Source of the DNA: Polyodon spathula
Taxonomy: Eukaryota; Chordata; Actinopteri; Acipenseriformes; Polyodontidae
Length of the DNA stretch: 64,000 bases
Direction: 5' to 3'
Assembly: GCF_017654505.1 (NCBI RefSeq)
Contig: NC_054558.1
Span: forward strand, 10,992,298 to 11,056,297
Shown: positions 61,525-64,000 of the stretch, piece by piece
Layout of the letters: each line of letters starts with the position of its first letter
Numbering within the stretch: position 1 is the first letter of the stretch
Notes under the pieces: generated by a model
Databases searched by the model: none
What the model was told of the DNA's origin: nothing
Seen by the model: the letters and a program-made list of their open reading frames with translations, nothing else
Made by a program: the position numbers and the translations under genes

Positions 61525-61535
61525 TGATGAGGATG

Positions 61536-61538
<3 letters not shown>

Positions 61539-61585
<47 letters not shown>

Positions 61586-61596
61586 ATATATATATA
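61539..61596. repeat. (TA)n microsatellite
   Basis: Nearly pure TA with one TT break, directly after the LINE tail. Confidence 0.95.
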
Positions 61597-63398
61597 CGAA
61601 CGCGACTAAGCAACTTAGACTGACTGATTACACCATGCATAAAGGCAGGAGAAGCCTTGCAGTCAGGGCTGTTGCTGATAGAGAAGCAACCATATGCAGC
61701 CAGACTGCAGGAGTACAAGCCAGCTGCTGAAGAGAGGGATTTAAGACAGCAAGGTACTGTCTTTGTGCAATAAGTGTTTTGCTTGTTTTGCTGGTAAACG
61801 GCTTAGCCGTCCAGCTGTAGTTAGTAGACGGTGAAATTTTTAGTTAGTACTCCAAAGTGGAGTTAAGTTTTAAAGTGCAAGTGCTGTGTCTGTCGGTGGT
61901 GTGCAGGGTGAAAAATAAGCCTCATCCGTAAGGCAACTTTTACTATATTGGTTTAGTATAGAGTTTAAATTAAAAAAACATTTAAATATGGTAAATAGCA
62001 AACTAAGTTAGCAACACTAAACTCAAAAGAAAAAAATCATTACATTTTTTTGCCAGTGAAGGTTTGTCTTGAAATGCTTCTAAACAGTAAATGTCACCTT
62101 TTTTTTTTTTTAAACATCCCAACAAGCACACGCTTGAGCACAAAGTGTTACAAATTACACAACATGATTTTTTCTAATCCGCTATACCTTTGCGACTATG
62201 GTGTTTTGGGTTTTTTTTTTTTTTTTTGTAACTTTACTAGATTGCTGCATTTAAATGTCAGCTTTGTGTATAAGAAAGCAGTATCACTTAGTTGCTTATT
62301 TACAAAAACGTAAATAATACCTTATGTATTTCTAGCAACAGAACAAACAAAGGAAAGATAAATAAAGAAATAAAGAAATAAAAACTACTGGTCCAAAAGG
62401 CAAAGTACAATGGCAAACCTCGCTGCCCCTCACACAAACCTTGCTGTCCTGGGCAGAGGGCGATACAAACTGCAACCCCCTGAAATACCTTACTTTTTTA
62501 AAAATGAAGTCTGACTGTGCAGTTTGAGTCAGGAAACAATTCTACTAAATTAGTATGAGATTCCCTGATTAAGTTAGTTTATCCCCCCCCCCCACTAGAT
62601 CACAAACACAACTGGAAGGAGAAAGACCAAATTCCTTCATTCCCACAATTTCCTGATCAAAACACCCTGCAATGCAGTTCCTACGGGCGCAAGATAACGG
62701 GGAAAAGAAAACAATGTTAACCACAATGGAGCTTGAGTGTTACTGTAGCGAATATCAATTTAAGAGACAAAGACATTGGCTCTAGTAGAGTGTGCAACAC
62801 TTTAAATGATATCTGCTTTAGTAAGCTTGTGCAGGATTCCGGTTCAAAGCTGTTCAAAACATCAACAAACATGAAACGTCACAGATAACAAAGCCACCTG
62901 TTAATCAGAAACAAACAACTTCGGCTTTGCCCCTTAGCCAGCCCTAGTTGTGTCATGTCAAGCTGAACGGGTTCAATAGCACCCATTGATCTCGGTATCT
63001 AGCCAGATCCTTTTGCTGGCACACCTTTCTCCACAAAGTTTAAATAGCACACATTCCTCAGTGGGTGGTGCAGTTTCAGCCAGATCGACTGGAACTGCAG
63101 GTGACACTCACTGGTAAACTGATTTCTTATCAGCAGCAGGTGCTTCCAAGCCTCTACGCCTCGCCCACCTTTCTCTGGCAGGACTACTGGGATTTTCTAA
63201 GAAGGAAAAGCTATAATGGCATGTGAACAGCTCAATCAGTGGCAAACTGAAAAGTAGGTTACAGATTCAGTATGTCACTCTCCTAAAACTGTCACAATAT
63301 ACTATTGCTTCATAATCACTGAGAACGTACATAAACAAGATTACAATGATTATTCAATGACTCCTTTTCCAAATATGCTTAATTGTAAGGACAACCAA
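61597..63398. other. No gene recognised
   Basis: AT-rich with T runs near 62099 and 62210 and a C run near 62584. Sequence at 61610-61960 looks like an old repeat but is unassigned. Confidence 0.45.
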
Positions 63399-63434
63399 AA
63401 GAATGGGGTGGAATCCAAGAATGGGGTGGAATCC
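63399..63434. repeat. 18-bp tandem duplication
   Basis: AAGAATGGGGTGGAATCC occurs twice in direct succession just upstream of the LINE homology. It adds six codons in frame. Confidence 0.9.
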
Positions 63435-63439
63435 AACAC

Positions 63440-64000
63440 TGTCTTTATATCAGTGAAACTCCCACATAGAAGGAAACATTTGGCTGTTACCTGGGGGTCT
63501 GTAGCATCACTACCTAAAGTAAGACCTCATCTTGAATATTGTGTGCAGTTCTGGTCACCTCGCTATAAAAAAGATATTGCTGCTCTAGAAAGAGTGCAAA
63601 GAAGAGCGACCAGAATTATTCCGGGCTTAAAAGGCATGTCATATGCAGACAGGCTAAAAGAATTGAATCTGTTCAGTCTTGAACAAAGAAGACTACGTGG
63701 CGACCTAATTCAAGCATTCAAAATTCTAAAAGGTATTGACAGTGTCGACCCAAGGGACTTTTTCAGCCTGAAAAAAGAAACAAGGACCAGGGGTCACAAA
63801 TGGAGATTAGACAAACGGGCATTCAGAACAGAAAATAGGAGGCACTTTTTTACACAGAGAATTGTGAGGGTCTGCAATCAACTCCCCAGTAATGTTGTTG
63901 AAGCTGACACCCTGGGATCCTTCAAGAAGCTGCTTGATGAGAGTCTGGGATCAATAAGCTACTAACAACCAAACGAGCAAGATGGGCCGAATGGCCTCCT
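63440..64000 (+). pseudogene. CR1/L2-type LINE, reverse transcriptase C-terminus and 3' tail, cut by the window edge
   Basis: An open frame runs to the TAA at 63963-63965. It contains VRPHLEYCVQFWSP, ALERVQRRATRIIPGL, RLKELNLFSLEQRRLRGDLI, FKILKG, FTQRIVRVCNQLP and a terminal SFKKLLDE. This is the standard C-terminal region after the palm domain of CR1/L2 reverse transcriptases. The 3' UTR is very short and starts TAACAACCAAACGAGCAAGA, GGGCCGAATGGCCTCCT, matching the fragment at 34650. The palm domain and endonuclease are absent, so the copy is 5'-truncated. This portion shows no stop or frameshift, which suggests a fairly recent insertion. Confidence 0.82.

Overview
The window looks like repeat-rich intergenic DNA from a vertebrate, most likely a ray-finned fish. 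The evidence is dense (CA)n, (TA)n and (GA)n microsatellites, several LINE lineages, a tRNA-type SINE, a PIF/Harbinger DNA transposon, palindromic MITE-like elements and LTRs. The LINE tails and SINE resemble families I associate with non-teleost fish such as sturgeon or paddlefish, but that is recollection and cannot be tested here. I found no host protein-coding gene, rRNA or tRNA gene that I can defend. Every recognisable coding sequence is a broken piece of a transposable element.

Layout. Positions 1-330 are the C-terminal tail of a LINE cut by the window edge. Positions 1.7-11.4 kb hold a string of small minisatellites (40, 45, 48, 27, 43 and 35 bp units), a long foldback element (3.68-4.12 kb), and a SINE with a perfect 11-bp target-site duplication (4.63-5.02 kb). 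Positions 12.18-14.06 kb are the 3' half of a LINE that seems to carry a restriction-like endonuclease, with its 3' UTR, followed by a repeat with hairpins (14.09-14.88 kb). Positions 16.3-17.6 kb contain LTR-like and promoter-like sequence. Positions 21.04-22.97 kb are a dead Harbinger transposon with a 170-bp MITE nested in its transposase. Positions 24-28.6 kb hold a second foldback element, a perfect 28-bp palindrome and a CpG-rich minisatellite of 29/31-bp units (27.35-28.20 kb). Positions 33.5-35.4 kb are a possible inverted-repeat element containing a SINE and a LINE tail. Positions 37.4-38.5 kb are a decayed L2-like reverse transcriptase.

The dominant feature is a 29-bp tandem array from about 38.60 to 57.99 kb, roughly 640-670 units and nearly a third of the window. 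It starts about 100 bp after the L2-like fragment and ends beside an LTR fragment that also begins TGTGGCAG. It is structured. Subfamily variants (AGCTCC versus AGTTCC, CCGAC versus CTGAC) lie in blocks, 21-bp deletion units cluster, four scrambled blocks interrupt it, and about 34 units at 56.85-57.84 kb are identical. Its unit has no ATG on either strand and almost no stops, so it produces huge but meaningless open frames, one of them over 11 kb on the minus strand.

After the array come a complete solo LTR with an ATCAG target duplication (58.91-59.34 kb), an interspersed repeat fragment, a possible RTE-type LINE tail ending in GATGAT repeats (61.3-61.5 kb), and a CR1/L2-type LINE C-terminus that runs to the right edge.
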